8,163 bases of DNA, taken from positions 1 to 8,163 of the forward strand of contig USOC01000037.1 of the NCBI GenBank assembly GCA_900556245.1. The letters are read 5' to 3'. Shown here one piece after another: positions 1-7,213 of this stretch. The first letter of the stretch is position 1. Each line of letters opens with the position of its first letter. The notes under the pieces are model-generated. The model was given only the letters and a program-made list of their open reading frames with translations. It searched no databases and had not been told where the DNA came from. Both the position numbers and the translations under genes were made by a program. The DNA is from an uncultured Prevotellaceae bacterium (lineage in GTDB: Bacteria; Bacteroidota; Bacteroidia; Bacteroidales; Muribaculaceae).

Positions 1-1848
1 GTCTACGACGGGAATCAACTTCATGCCGGAGGGAGCAGACACAGGAAAACTCAGTTTCAGTCCGTTGGGATGATGCTGATAGGAATCGTTGTACTGATAG
101 ACAAGGAATTCTCCCGTATCATAGGGATTGAGCAGCGCCGGTCCTGTTCCCTGGCTCATCAGGATGACTTTTGTGCTTGCAGAGACGTTGCCACTGCTGT
201 CTTCCGCCTTCAAACTCAAGCGGCAAGGAAAAGCAAGAACCGACGCATCAACGAAATAATGCAGTTCATAACCGGGAGAGTAGCGATGAGTGTCGAAATG
301 GCTCAATTCATAGCCGCTATTGTCATCTGTCAAAATGCAGTTAGCCACTGCGACACCGCGGGAGTCAGCGGGAATCCTCCACGACAACTCCAACCAATCA
401 GACGTATTCTGGACAACCTTGAAATCCGTCGGAACAGCGGGAGCTTCTGCCGGAGCATCGAGCAGCGCGCGATAGGCATCAGCGATTCCCACACCCATCA
501 ATCCGTCCTGCGGGCGTCCCGCCTGACATCCGTTGACCTCTCTGGCCGCATAAAGAATCCTCTCCTTGGCAATTGCCGGAGTTAATTGTCCATTACCATA
601 ACGGGAAACGACCAAAGCAGCAATACCCGAAACGTGAGGACAAGCCATTGACGTACCCATCATATACCCGTAGCGTCCTCCCGCAATGGTACTCAGCACT
701 CCACAGAAATTAAACTCGCCTCCGGGCGCCGCGATATCCACCCAATTGCCATAGTTGGAATAGCTGGCTTTATCACCGTCGGCCGACACCGACGATACGA
801 TAATCAAATTTTCTTTCTTGATGAGCGGATGTGTTTCCGGAGATGCCGGCTCAGAACTATTGTCATTGCCGGCCGCCCATACGACAAGACCTCCCTTCAT
901 CGGACTACCGGCGTAATTTCCTGCATTATCCATAAAATAATTGACAGCTTCCGAAAGAATTTCCGACGATCGTCCGGCCCAACTGTTCTGCGAAATGACA
1001 GCTCCGTTATCGGCGGCATAAACATACATTTTCGCCAAGTCTGCAGCCTCAACCGTATTGCCGCCTTTACTCCGCAATAAGCCACAGGTCATAATACGCA
1101 CCCCCGGCACGTCTCCATAGCCTCCGGCTATGCCTGCAATACCCGTTCCGTTACCGCCTCTTGCCGCTATCACTCCTGCCACATGAGTGCCATGATTGCC
1201 CGGTAAATTTGACTGGTCAAACAAAGTGACGCCATGATAATCGTCCACATATCCGTTCCCGTCATCATCCACGCCTTCCACTCCGTTGATTTCAGCTTCA
1301 TTCCGCCACATATTGTCAACCAAATCCGGATGGTGCGCATCCACCAGCTGGTCCATAACAGCGACAATGACAGTCGGTTTTCCCCGCTCTATTTTCCATG
1401 CGCTCTCTGCATCGACACTACCGACGACGCCTGTTCGAAGATCCCACTGTTCCGGGAAAAGAGGATCCGAGGAAAGAGTATTTGTCCGGCTCGCTTGATG
1501 TTCGACAAGAGCCACGGAATTCGCCTCGTCGGGCAATCGCAATTCAATTTGAGGCTCTACCTTACGAACGCCCTGTACGCCGTCAAACGATTGCATCATA
1601 CGCGTCAACTTCCGTTTTGCGTCGACCGTCACCTCATACCAAAGATGCAAACCGGCGCTCCGATGACTTTCCGCATATTTTTCCACATGTGGAAACACGG
1701 GAGTCATGGTTAAATCACGTCGTACCAAACGAAGCGAATCGACAACCCTTTCATCGTCGAACTTGACATAGAACGAATGCTCCGACGCTGAAACATTTAG
1801 GAACATTACGTGACACAACAACCCTAATAAAAACTTATAATTTTTCAT
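1..1848 (-). CDS. Secreted subtilisin-like serine protease (S8 family), 3' end outside window
   Basis: The reading frame is open from ATG at 1848-1846 to position 1, giving 616 codons with no stop; the C-terminus lies outside the window. Residues 1-21 form a signal peptide (hydrophobic LLGLLCHVMFL, likely cleavage after VSA). Residues about 25-105 look like a propeptide. The S8 catalytic domain spans about 155-465: Asp166 in VAVMDQLVD, His219 in NHGTHVAG, oxyanion Asn328 in AAGNDN and Ser400 in GTSMACPHVSG. All key residues are present, so I infer an active endopeptidase acting in the periplasm, at the surface or outside the cell. Between Asp and His is an acidic DDDGNGYVDD stretch, which may bind calcium. 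A fibronectin-III-like domain follows at about 472-560. The usual D-[ST]-G after the catalytic Asp is D-Q-L here. It begins 38 bases after the S41 protease stop with no terminator between, so it is probably co-transcribed. Substrate unknown; any C-terminal sorting domain cannot be seen. Confidence 0.93.
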   Translation of the reverse strand, partial: MKNYKFLLGLLCHVMFLNVSASEHSFYVKFDDERVVDSLRLVRRDLTMTPVFPHVEKYAESHRSAGLHLWYEVTVDAKRKLTRMMQSFDGVQGVRKVEPQIELRLPDEANSVALVEHQASRTNTLSSDPLFPEQWDLRTGVVGSVDAESAWKIERGKPTVIVAVMDQLVDAHHPDLVDNMWRNEAEINGVEGVDDDGNGYVDDYHGVTLFDQSNLPGNHGTHVAGVIAARGGNGTGIAGIAGGYGDVPGVRIMTCGLLRSKGGNTVEAADLAKMYVYAADNGAVISQNSWAGRSSEILSEAVNYFMDNAGNYAGSPMKGGLVVWAAGNDNSSEPASPETHPLIKKENLIIVSSVSADGDKASYSNYGNWVDIAAPGGEFNFCGVLSTIAGGRYGYMMGTSMACPHVSGIAALVVSRYGNGQLTPAIAKERILYAAREVNGCQAGRPQDGLMGVGIADAYRALLDAPAEAPAVPTDFKVVQNTSDWLELSWRIPADSRGVAVANCILTDDNSGYELSHFDTHRYSPGYELHYFVDASVLAFPCRLSLKAEDSSGNVSASTKVILMSQGTGPALLNPYDTGEFLVYQYNDSYQHHPNGLKLSFPVSAPSGMKLIPVVD

Positions 1849-1886
1849 CCTGTGCTAAATTTCAGTATGTTGTAAAAATGAGTTAA

Positions 1887-3506
1887 CTATTTTCTGCCAG
1901 ACGGCGTTGCTATGGTCCGGCTGTAAAGCTCTTCATCGTTGATAACGCGCATGGCCTCTAGAAAAATTTCATTCCGCTTGTTTATGACTTGGTAATACGA
2001 CGCCTGCCCATAGATGTCTCCGGCCACAAGAGCCTTGACAATGTCACGAAGCAACTCCTTGGAAAGAGAGAAATCCTTTTCATCAAATTCCACCTTTTCC
2101 TCCTTTCCGTTCCCCACCAATTCTTCGAGCATAGCGTCGGTCACAACAAACGAATCTATAAAATCTTTCACCGTCGTATATTGCTTCTTCAAAGAGGCAC
2201 GATTGCGGTCGACATAGCGCAACGCAAACTGATTGACAATCCCCTTTGCCACAAGTTTGCGATAATAAGCCGTGTTTTCAGTGGTGTCAAGCGCCACGAA
2301 ATGGTCAGGCGTAATGCCCCCACCGCCATAGACGGCACGACGGTTGCGCAACGTTGTGTATCTGAGCGAATCGACAACCAACCGGATACTGTCGGGATTG
2401 GTCAATTCCCCGTGGTTGTAGCGTTCGATGATATCTTTGTCATAGCCGTCACGATCGCCTTTCGTATAGGGCTTCTGAATGTTGCGTCCCGATGGTGTAT
2501 AATAGCGGGCAATGGTAAGTCGTATGGACGACGTGTCAGGCAACACCATTTCCCGTTGCACAAGACCTTTGCCAAAAGAGCGACGCCCGACAACCACTCC
2601 GCGATCCCAATCCTGAATCGCCCCTGCGAGAATTTCGCTGGCCGAAGCGGAAAATTGATTAATCATCACGACCACTTTCTCCTCTTTCAATTTGCCTCGT
2701 CCGTCGGCCGACAAATCCTGTCGCGGGCTTTTCCGCCCTTCCGTGTAGACAATCAAATTGCCACGCTCAAGAAACTCGTTGACAATTTCCGCGGCAATAT
2801 TCATATATCCGCCGCCGTTATCTGTCAGATCGAGCACCAGTTGCGTCATTCCTTGCTTACGCAGGCCCTTCACGGCATCCATAAATTCCTTATAGGAAGT
2901 CATTGCAAAACGCGAAAGTCGAATATATCCGGTGCGGTCATCCGCCATATACGCGGCATCGATGCTGTTAAGAGGAATGTCATCGCGGGTGATACGGAAG
3001 TCAATCAATTCCGATTCACCACCGCGTTTCACCTGTACATTCACTTTTGAACCTTTTCTGCCCCGCAACATCTTCATAATGGCCGTATTCTTCAATTTCC
3101 TGCCTGCGATAACCGTATCGTTGACAGTGACAATCCTGTCTCCCGGCAAAATCCCGACTTTTTCAGAAGGACCTCCGGCAACCGTCTGAACCACGTAAAG
3201 CGTATCTTTTTGCATATTAAACTGAATGCCGATTCCGCTGAAACTGCCTTGCATCGTCTCCTGAGTCTCTTTGGTCTCTTCCTTCGTGCTGTATGTGGAA
3301 TGAGGGTCAAGGTTTTCAATCCCTCCCCGGATAGCATCCTCCACCAGTTTTTCTTCATCGACTTCATTGACATAGAAATTACTGATGGCCATTTCAACCG
3401 ACGACAGCTTCTGCCGAGGCGACATTTGACGCGGGAGAAACTGTGCAGACAAAGAAGCCACTGCTGCCAAGGCAACGGCAAACAAAAGATATTTCGAATT
3501 TCTCAT
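1887..3506 (-). CDS. S41 family C-terminal processing protease with PDZ domain
   Basis: This is a 539-residue periplasmic or membrane-anchored serine protease of the Prc/CtpA family, which cleaves substrates near their C-termini using a Ser-Lys dyad. Residues 3-21 form a signal peptide or anchor (YLLFAVALAAVASLSA). A helical N-terminal segment (35-85, including ENLDPHSTY) leads into a PDZ domain at about 90-165 (GIGIQF, GPSEKVGILPGD) for binding substrate C-termini. The peptidase core is about 185-345. Aligning to the family spacing puts the nucleophile at Ser288 in FSASASEI and the general base at Lys313 in SFGKGLVQ, with Gln317 four residues on. The C-terminal 150 residues are a helical extension commonly seen in Bacteroidota homologues. 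The ATG at 3506 lies 6 bases after the coaD stop, which indicates translational linkage; the stop is TAG. Length and all catalytic residues look normal. Physiological substrates cannot be inferred. Confidence 0.95.
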   Translation of the reverse strand: MRNSKYLLFAVALAAVASLSAQFLPRQMSPRQKLSSVEMAISNFYVNEVDEEKLVEDAIRGGIENLDPHSTYSTKEETKETQETMQGSFSGIGIQFNMQKDTLYVVQTVAGGPSEKVGILPGDRIVTVNDTVIAGRKLKNTAIMKMLRGRKGSKVNVQVKRGGESELIDFRITRDDIPLNSIDAAYMADDRTGYIRLSRFAMTSYKEFMDAVKGLRKQGMTQLVLDLTDNGGGYMNIAAEIVNEFLERGNLIVYTEGRKSPRQDLSADGRGKLKEEKVVVMINQFSASASEILAGAIQDWDRGVVVGRRSFGKGLVQREMVLPDTSSIRLTIARYYTPSGRNIQKPYTKGDRDGYDKDIIERYNHGELTNPDSIRLVVDSLRYTTLRNRRAVYGGGGITPDHFVALDTTENTAYYRKLVAKGIVNQFALRYVDRNRASLKKQYTTVKDFIDSFVVTDAMLEELVGNGKEEKVEFDEKDFSLSKELLRDIVKALVAGDIYGQASYYQVINKRNEIFLEAMRVINDEELYSRTIATPSGRK

Positions 3507-3512
3507 ATTCCG

Positions 3513-3989
3513 TTATTGTTTTCTTGATTCCTTAATCTGATAGCCCGGAGGCAATAGCGACGTGACATCGCGCCCGAAAGAAATGAGTTCGCGCACAATC
3601 GACGAACTGATATGCCCATACTCCGGGAGCGTATAAAGCAACACGGTCTCCATCCCGGAAATATTGCGGTTCACTTCCGCAAGGTTTTTCTCATACTCAA
3701 AATCCTGTATCAGTCTGACTCCCCGAAGGATAAACCGGGCCCCCAGTCGCTCGGCCGCATCAACGGTCAGTCCATCATAGGCAATCACCTCAACCCGAGG
3801 CTCTTCTTCGTAGAGGCTTCGGATGGCGTCAACACGTTCTTGCTCAGTCATAAACGACTTTTTGCTGCTGTTGACTCCTACTGCAACGATAATCTTGTCG
3901 AACATGGGCAACGCCCGCTCAACAATCGAATAATGCCCGATGGTATAAGGGTCAAACGAGCCTGGGAAAATCGCTATTCGTGGTTCCAT
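3513..3989 (-). CDS. coaD: Phosphopantetheine adenylyltransferase
   Basis: CoaD transfers an adenylyl group from ATP to 4'-phosphopantetheine, giving dephospho-CoA, the penultimate step of coenzyme A synthesis in the cytoplasm. With the ATG at 3989 the protein has 158 residues, typical for the family. The nucleotidyltransferase signature is PGSFDPYTIGH at residues 9-19 (T/HxGH motif = TIGH, 16-19). RGVR is at 89-92 and the ATP-binding ISSSIVRE at 127-134, followed by GRDVTSLLPPGY. A TTG at 3995 in the same frame could add two residues (M-T) but would overlap the parE stop, so I prefer the ATG, which lies two bases after that stop (TGA CA ATG). The 6-base gap to the S41 protease implies coupled expression. 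The order parE, coaD, S41 protease recurs in Bacteroidales such as Porphyromonas gingivalis (from memory). The gene is intact and ends in TAA. Confidence 0.97.
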   Translation of the reverse strand: MEPRIAIFPGSFDPYTIGHYSIVERALPMFDKIIVAVGVNSSKKSFMTEQERVDAIRSLYEEEPRVEVIAYDGLTVDAAERLGARFILRGVRLIQDFEYEKNLAEVNRNISGMETVLLYTLPEYGHISSSIVRELISFGRDVTSLLPPGYQIKESRKQ

Positions 3990-3991
3990 TG

Positions 3992-5926
3992 TCAATTCGT
4001 TTTATCAAGCTCTTCATCATCCTCCACAACCAGGTTGTCCATAATAAACAACTGCCGTTCCATCGTGTTCTTGCCCATGTAGAATTCAAGCATTTCCTTG
4101 ACAGAATCTTCCTTGCGGAGCTTAACCTGGTCAAGACGGATATCCGGACCTATGAAGTCTTTGAATTCGTCAGACGAAATCTCTCCGAGACCTTTAAATC
4201 GCGTGATTTCAGCATTGTTGCCGAGTTTGTTGATAGCGGCGATGCGCTCTTCTTCCGTATAGCAGTAATACGTTTCACTGCCCGCCTCACTTTTTTTCTT
4301 TTTTCCGATGCGACGCGACGTTTTCTTGTTGCGCACGCGGAACAACGGAGTCTGAAGGATTTAGACATGCCCTTTCTTAATCAGATCCGGGAAGAACTGC
4401 AACAGGAACGTTATCATCAGCAAACGGATATGCATACCGTCGACATCGGCATCCGTTGCAATAATCACCTTGTTGTAGCGAAGACCGTCAATTCCCTCTT
4501 CAATGTTCAAAGCCGCCTGAAGCAGATTAAACTCCTCATTTTCGTAGACCACCTTTTGCGTCTTGCCAAAAGTGTTGAGCGGCTTGCCCCGCAAGGAAAA
4601 CACCGCTTGCGTTTCGACATCGCGGATTTTCGTAATCGTACCGGTTGCAGAAAGACCCTCTGTTATGAAAATCGACGATTCTTCGCGTCGGTCGCCTTTT
4701 GCATCATTATAGTGTATTCGGCAGTCGCGCAACTTCCGGTTGTGCAGGCTCACTTTTTTCGCACGCTCACGGGCCTGCTTCGTCACGCCGGCTATCGCCT
4801 TGCGCTCCTTCTCCGACTCCTGAATCTTATGGAGCATGATTTCGGCAGTCTCGCTCTCAATATGCAGATAATTGTCGAGTTCCCGCTTGATGAAATCTCC
4901 GATAAATTTGGCCACAGTCGGTCCGTCCGGTCCCATGTCGCGCGAGCCGAGCTTCGTTTTTGTCTGCGACTCAAACACAGGTTCTTCCACCTTGACACTG
5001 ATGGCGGCAACCATTCCGTTGCGAATGTCCGAATATTCAAAATTCTTTCCGTAGAACTCTTTGATAGTACGCGACACGGCTTCTCTGAATGCAGAAAGAT
5101 GGGTTCCCCCCTGAGTCGTATGCTGGCCGTTGACAAACGAATAGTATTCTTCTCCGTATTGGGACGTATGGGTAACGACTACTTCAATGTCCGTTCCGAC
5201 GAAATGGATGATAGGATAAAGCGAATCGTTGGTCATATTCTCTTTAAGCAGATCGACCAGTCCGTTTCGTGAAGCCAATTTCGTCCCGTTGTAGCAGATT
5301 GACAGGCCGGTATTCAAAAACGTATAGTTCTTCAACAGCACTTCTACATACTCATCCTTGAACTTATAGTTCAGAAAAATCGTATTGTCGGGCTGAAACT
5401 TCACATAGGTACCGTTCTCTTCTTCCGAATCGAAGATTTCCGTTTCTTCAATTATTTCTCCGGTCTGATATCTGACGGTTTTTCCTTTTCCTTCGCGATA
5501 GGCTGAAATTTCAAAATACGATGACAGAGCGTTTGTTGCCTTGATACCGACACCATTAAGTCCGACTGTCTTTTTGAATGCGGCCGAGTCATACTTAGCT
5601 CCGGTATTCATCTTCGAAGACACGTCAACCAGACTCTCCAACGGAATACCACGACCATAGTCGCGCACTTCCACCACCCCTTCTTCTGAAATGTTGACAA
5701 TAATCTGCTTGCCGAACCCCATGGCAAATTCGTCGATTGCATTGTCGACCACTTCTTTCAGAATCACATAGATACCGTCATCTGCATGCGAACCGTCTCC
5801 GAGCTTTCCGATATACATACCGGGACGGCGACGAATATGCACCCGCCAATCGAGGGTCTTGATATCATCGCTGGTATACGATGCCGCTGCCGGGGCCTGT
5901 TCTTCCAAATTCAGTTCTTCCGCCAT
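3992..5926 (-). pseudogene. parE: DNA topoisomerase IV subunit B, interrupted by one in-frame TAA stop
   Basis: ParE is the ATPase subunit that with ParC decatenates daughter chromosomes. From ATG 5926 the frame runs 645 codons including the TGA stop, a normal full length. Numbering from that ATG, the GHKL ATPase domain shows EVVDNAIDE (58-66), DYGRGIP (89-95), [14 protein letters not shown] (122-135) and the QTK loop (321-323). The TOPRIM domain has EGLSA (Glu423) and metal-binding DADVDG (Asp492, Asp494, Asp496). Codon 522 is TAA: the protein reads [20 protein letters not shown], where the family has GHVYI. The frame then continues unshifted through [11 protein letters not shown] and [11 protein letters not shown] to the end, so a single substitution accounts for the break. 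Without readthrough the product lacks the last 122 residues and should be inactive. A TTG at 5941 is an alternative start. I chose parE over gyrB from the coaD neighbour and the [22 protein letters not shown] start. A sequencing error is plausible because the gene is normally essential. Confidence 0.93.
4361..4363 (-). other. parE: In-frame TAA nonsense codon within parE
   Basis: On the minus strand the codons read GGG CAT GTC TAA ATC CTT CAG. Homologous ParE and GyrB proteins, for example the E. coli pair, have GHVY followed by I or V here, so the expected codon is TAC or TAT. One change at the third codon position (plus-strand base 4361) explains the stop. The frame is unchanged on both sides. 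The nearest in-frame alternative start downstream is TTG at 4345-4343, with no ribosome-binding signal that I can see. An ATG overlapping the stop (4368-4366) is in the wrong frame. Confidence 0.95.
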
Positions 5927-5966
5927 TTCCTTCGTGTCCAAAATAAGAGATTAATCGTTGAAATCG

Positions 5967-7054
5967 TCAAAATTGACGGGCTACCGCTCGCTCTATGTTA
6001 CTTAAATCGACAACTCGCTCACTAATAGAACCGTCACGTCCGATGACAAACACACATGGCAACGTCGTAACGTTATATTTCACCAAGTTTTGAGAGGACA
6101 CACCTGCCGGGTCGTAGACTGTAGTCCAAGGCAGACTCTTAGCCGCATCTTTCCAGTCAAACTCGTTATTGCCGTATCCTATCTGGTAAATGCCAAATCC
6201 TTTCGACTCGTATTTTTTGTAGATATCAGACAAAACACGGTTAAATTCAGGAGATTCCTGCGCCATATACGACGTGAAATTGAGCAAGACCACCCTGCCG
6301 GGCTTGGCCATATCGCTAAGACGGGACCACTTGCCGTTTTCGTCTTTCAATTCAATATCTATCAAGCCTATTTGCTCAGCCACCAAAGTATCTTTGGGAG
6401 CAGTGCGGCGTGGCTGGAGACGCATTCCCGCCAGATACTCTTCCTCCAGTAATCCTGTCAAGGGATTGCCGGCTCGGTGCGACTGGTATCCGGTGGCAAC
6501 AGCCCCTATTATCTTCAAGTCATTCTTGTCAAGGGGAGAATAGAGACGTCTGCCATCCACCAGTTTCTCGACTGTATAGAAAGCGACAATACTCGACGGG
6601 TTTTGAAGCACTCTCTCCGTCAGCGTGCGTTTTACTTCAGCAAAGGCTTCATCAGTCTCAACCTTGCCCGACAGACTGCGCGACAAGCGATCGACTTCGG
6701 CAAGCCACAAGGCATTCTCGGAACCTTCTATCATACAGTTACCGTCGAAGCTGACCGTATCGGTCTTGAGGGTCAGACGGTCGAGACTGTCTATCGGAAA
6801 GTATACATAGCGCCCCTTGCGCTCTACACGAAAAATTTCAGGATAGTCGGGAGCTTCGGATTCTATCACGAACTGCCCGTTGCCATCTGTCGCGATGGTA
6901 TCTGGCGGTATCCAAAATCCGTTCACCGAGCGCTGAAACAAGAGCTTCTCATTTTCAGCTCCTTCCACAGTTCCTTCCACCTTAAATTGATTGCTGTCCC
7001 ACAAGAGAAAAGAATGGAAGAGCATGCCGTCAGTATATAAGTCAGTTTTTTCAT
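5967..7054 (-). pseudogene. DUF4369/TlpA-like thioredoxin-fold lipoprotein with a 1-nt frameshift after the signal peptide
   Basis: The ATG at 7054 encodes a lipoprotein signal peptide, MKKLTYILTACSSILFSCG, with lipobox LFSC (Cys18). At the G run 6998-7000 the frame then breaks. The mature protein continues in another frame as DSNQFKVEGTVEG and on to TGA at 5967. Adding one G would fuse the parts into a 362-residue protein. Restored residues about 22-120 match the DUF4369 beta-rich domain of Bacteroidota. About 225-355 form an AhpC/TlpA thioredoxin fold, with RVVLLNFTSY in place of the FWASWC strand and a cis-Pro loop TLPCVFVIG. The CXXC pair is missing: the active-site position reads TSYMAQESPE. 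I therefore infer a non-redox or regulatory role at the cell envelope, not disulfide exchange. As sequenced, only an ORF starting at ATG 7025 (352 residues, no signal peptide) remains, so export would be lost. It is first in the operon, about 40 bases before parE. Confidence 0.85.
6998..7000 (-). other. Site of a probable single-G deletion (frameshift) at the lipobox/mature junction
   Basis: The minus strand reads TGT GGG ACA GCA ATC in the signal-peptide frame (C G T A I). The mature domain needs TGT GGG GAC AGC AAT (C G D S N). The sequence has three Gs where four would keep one frame. Cys-Gly-Asp-Ser-Asn is a natural lipoprotein start, and the upstream frame gives a good signal peptide that the downstream frame lacks. 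A G-run length error is a common sequencing artefact. No classical slippery heptamer surrounds the site. Confidence 0.8.
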
Positions 7055-7075
7055 CAATAAAAATATTTTAAAGTC

Positions 7076-7108
7076 CAAAGTTACATTTTTTCTTTGAAAT
7101 ATAGACAA
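7076..7108 (-). promoter_or_regulatory. Bacteroides-type promoter for the tlpA-like/parE/coaD operon
   Basis: On the minus strand TAACTTTG (7083-7076) is a perfect match to the Bacteroides -7 consensus TAnnTTTG. A partial -33 element, ATTG with TTG at 7108-7106, lies 22 bases upstream, close to the usual spacing. The predicted transcript start falls roughly 15 bases before the ATG at 7054. There is no other comparable promoter before parE, so this one probably drives the whole minus-strand train. Confidence 0.5.
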
Positions 7109-7189
7109 TTCTTCATCACCATAGAGGAAGAATTCCAACAATTCATTCCTTTTCCATTCCGGAAAGACAGGTTTCATCCGAACTATGTG

Positions 7190-7197
7190 TATCTTTA
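7190..7197 (+). promoter_or_regulatory. Possible -7 element for the plus-strand lipoprotein gene
   Basis: TATCTTTA matches the Bacteroides -7 consensus TAnnTTTG at all but the last base and lies 16 bases before the ATG at 7214. I see no convincing TTTG -33 element at the right distance; a TTTC at 7172-7175 is too close. Together with the minus-strand promoter it would make 7055-7213 a divergent control region. Confidence 0.35.
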
Positions 7198-7213
7198 CAG
7201 AAAAAATCGGAAT

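Noticed and set aside
70..1766. Several plus-strand open frames of 83-171 codons at the left end
   Set aside because: The minus strand carries a continuous 616-codon subtilase with all catalytic residues, which explains the whole region.
1813..1848. Subtilase as a lipoprotein through Cys12
   Set aside because: LGLLC lacks a small residue before the Cys and sits inside the hydrophobic core; signal peptidase I cleavage after VSA fits better.
1989..3050. Plus-strand open frame (353 codons) antisense to the S41 protease
   Set aside because: The opposite strand carries the PDZ and the catalytic Ser/Lys motifs. The antisense translation is compositionally odd and matches nothing I know.
4361..4363. 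TAA reassigned to tyrosine
   Set aside because: coaD and fcl terminate at TAA at their normal family ends, and TAG and TGA also end genes here, so a code change is not supported.
4150..4368. Reinitiation ATG overlapping the parE TAA (ATGTCTAAA)
   Set aside because: It opens the wrong frame and yields 72 unrelated residues, so it cannot restore the ParE C-terminus.
3980..5272. Long plus-strand open frame (430 codons) antisense to parE
   Set aside because: It has no recognisable domain, lies entirely opposite a strongly conserved gene and is low in signal. It is a shadow of the parE frame.
5927..5966. Separate promoter for parE in the 40-base gap
   Set aside because: The TTATTTTGG sequence is one base short of the TAnnTTTG spacing and no -33 element is apparent.
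6998..7000. Programmed -1 ribosomal frameshift in the TlpA-like gene
   Set aside because: There is no X-XXY-YYZ slippery heptamer, and I saw no clear stimulatory stem. A missing G is simpler.
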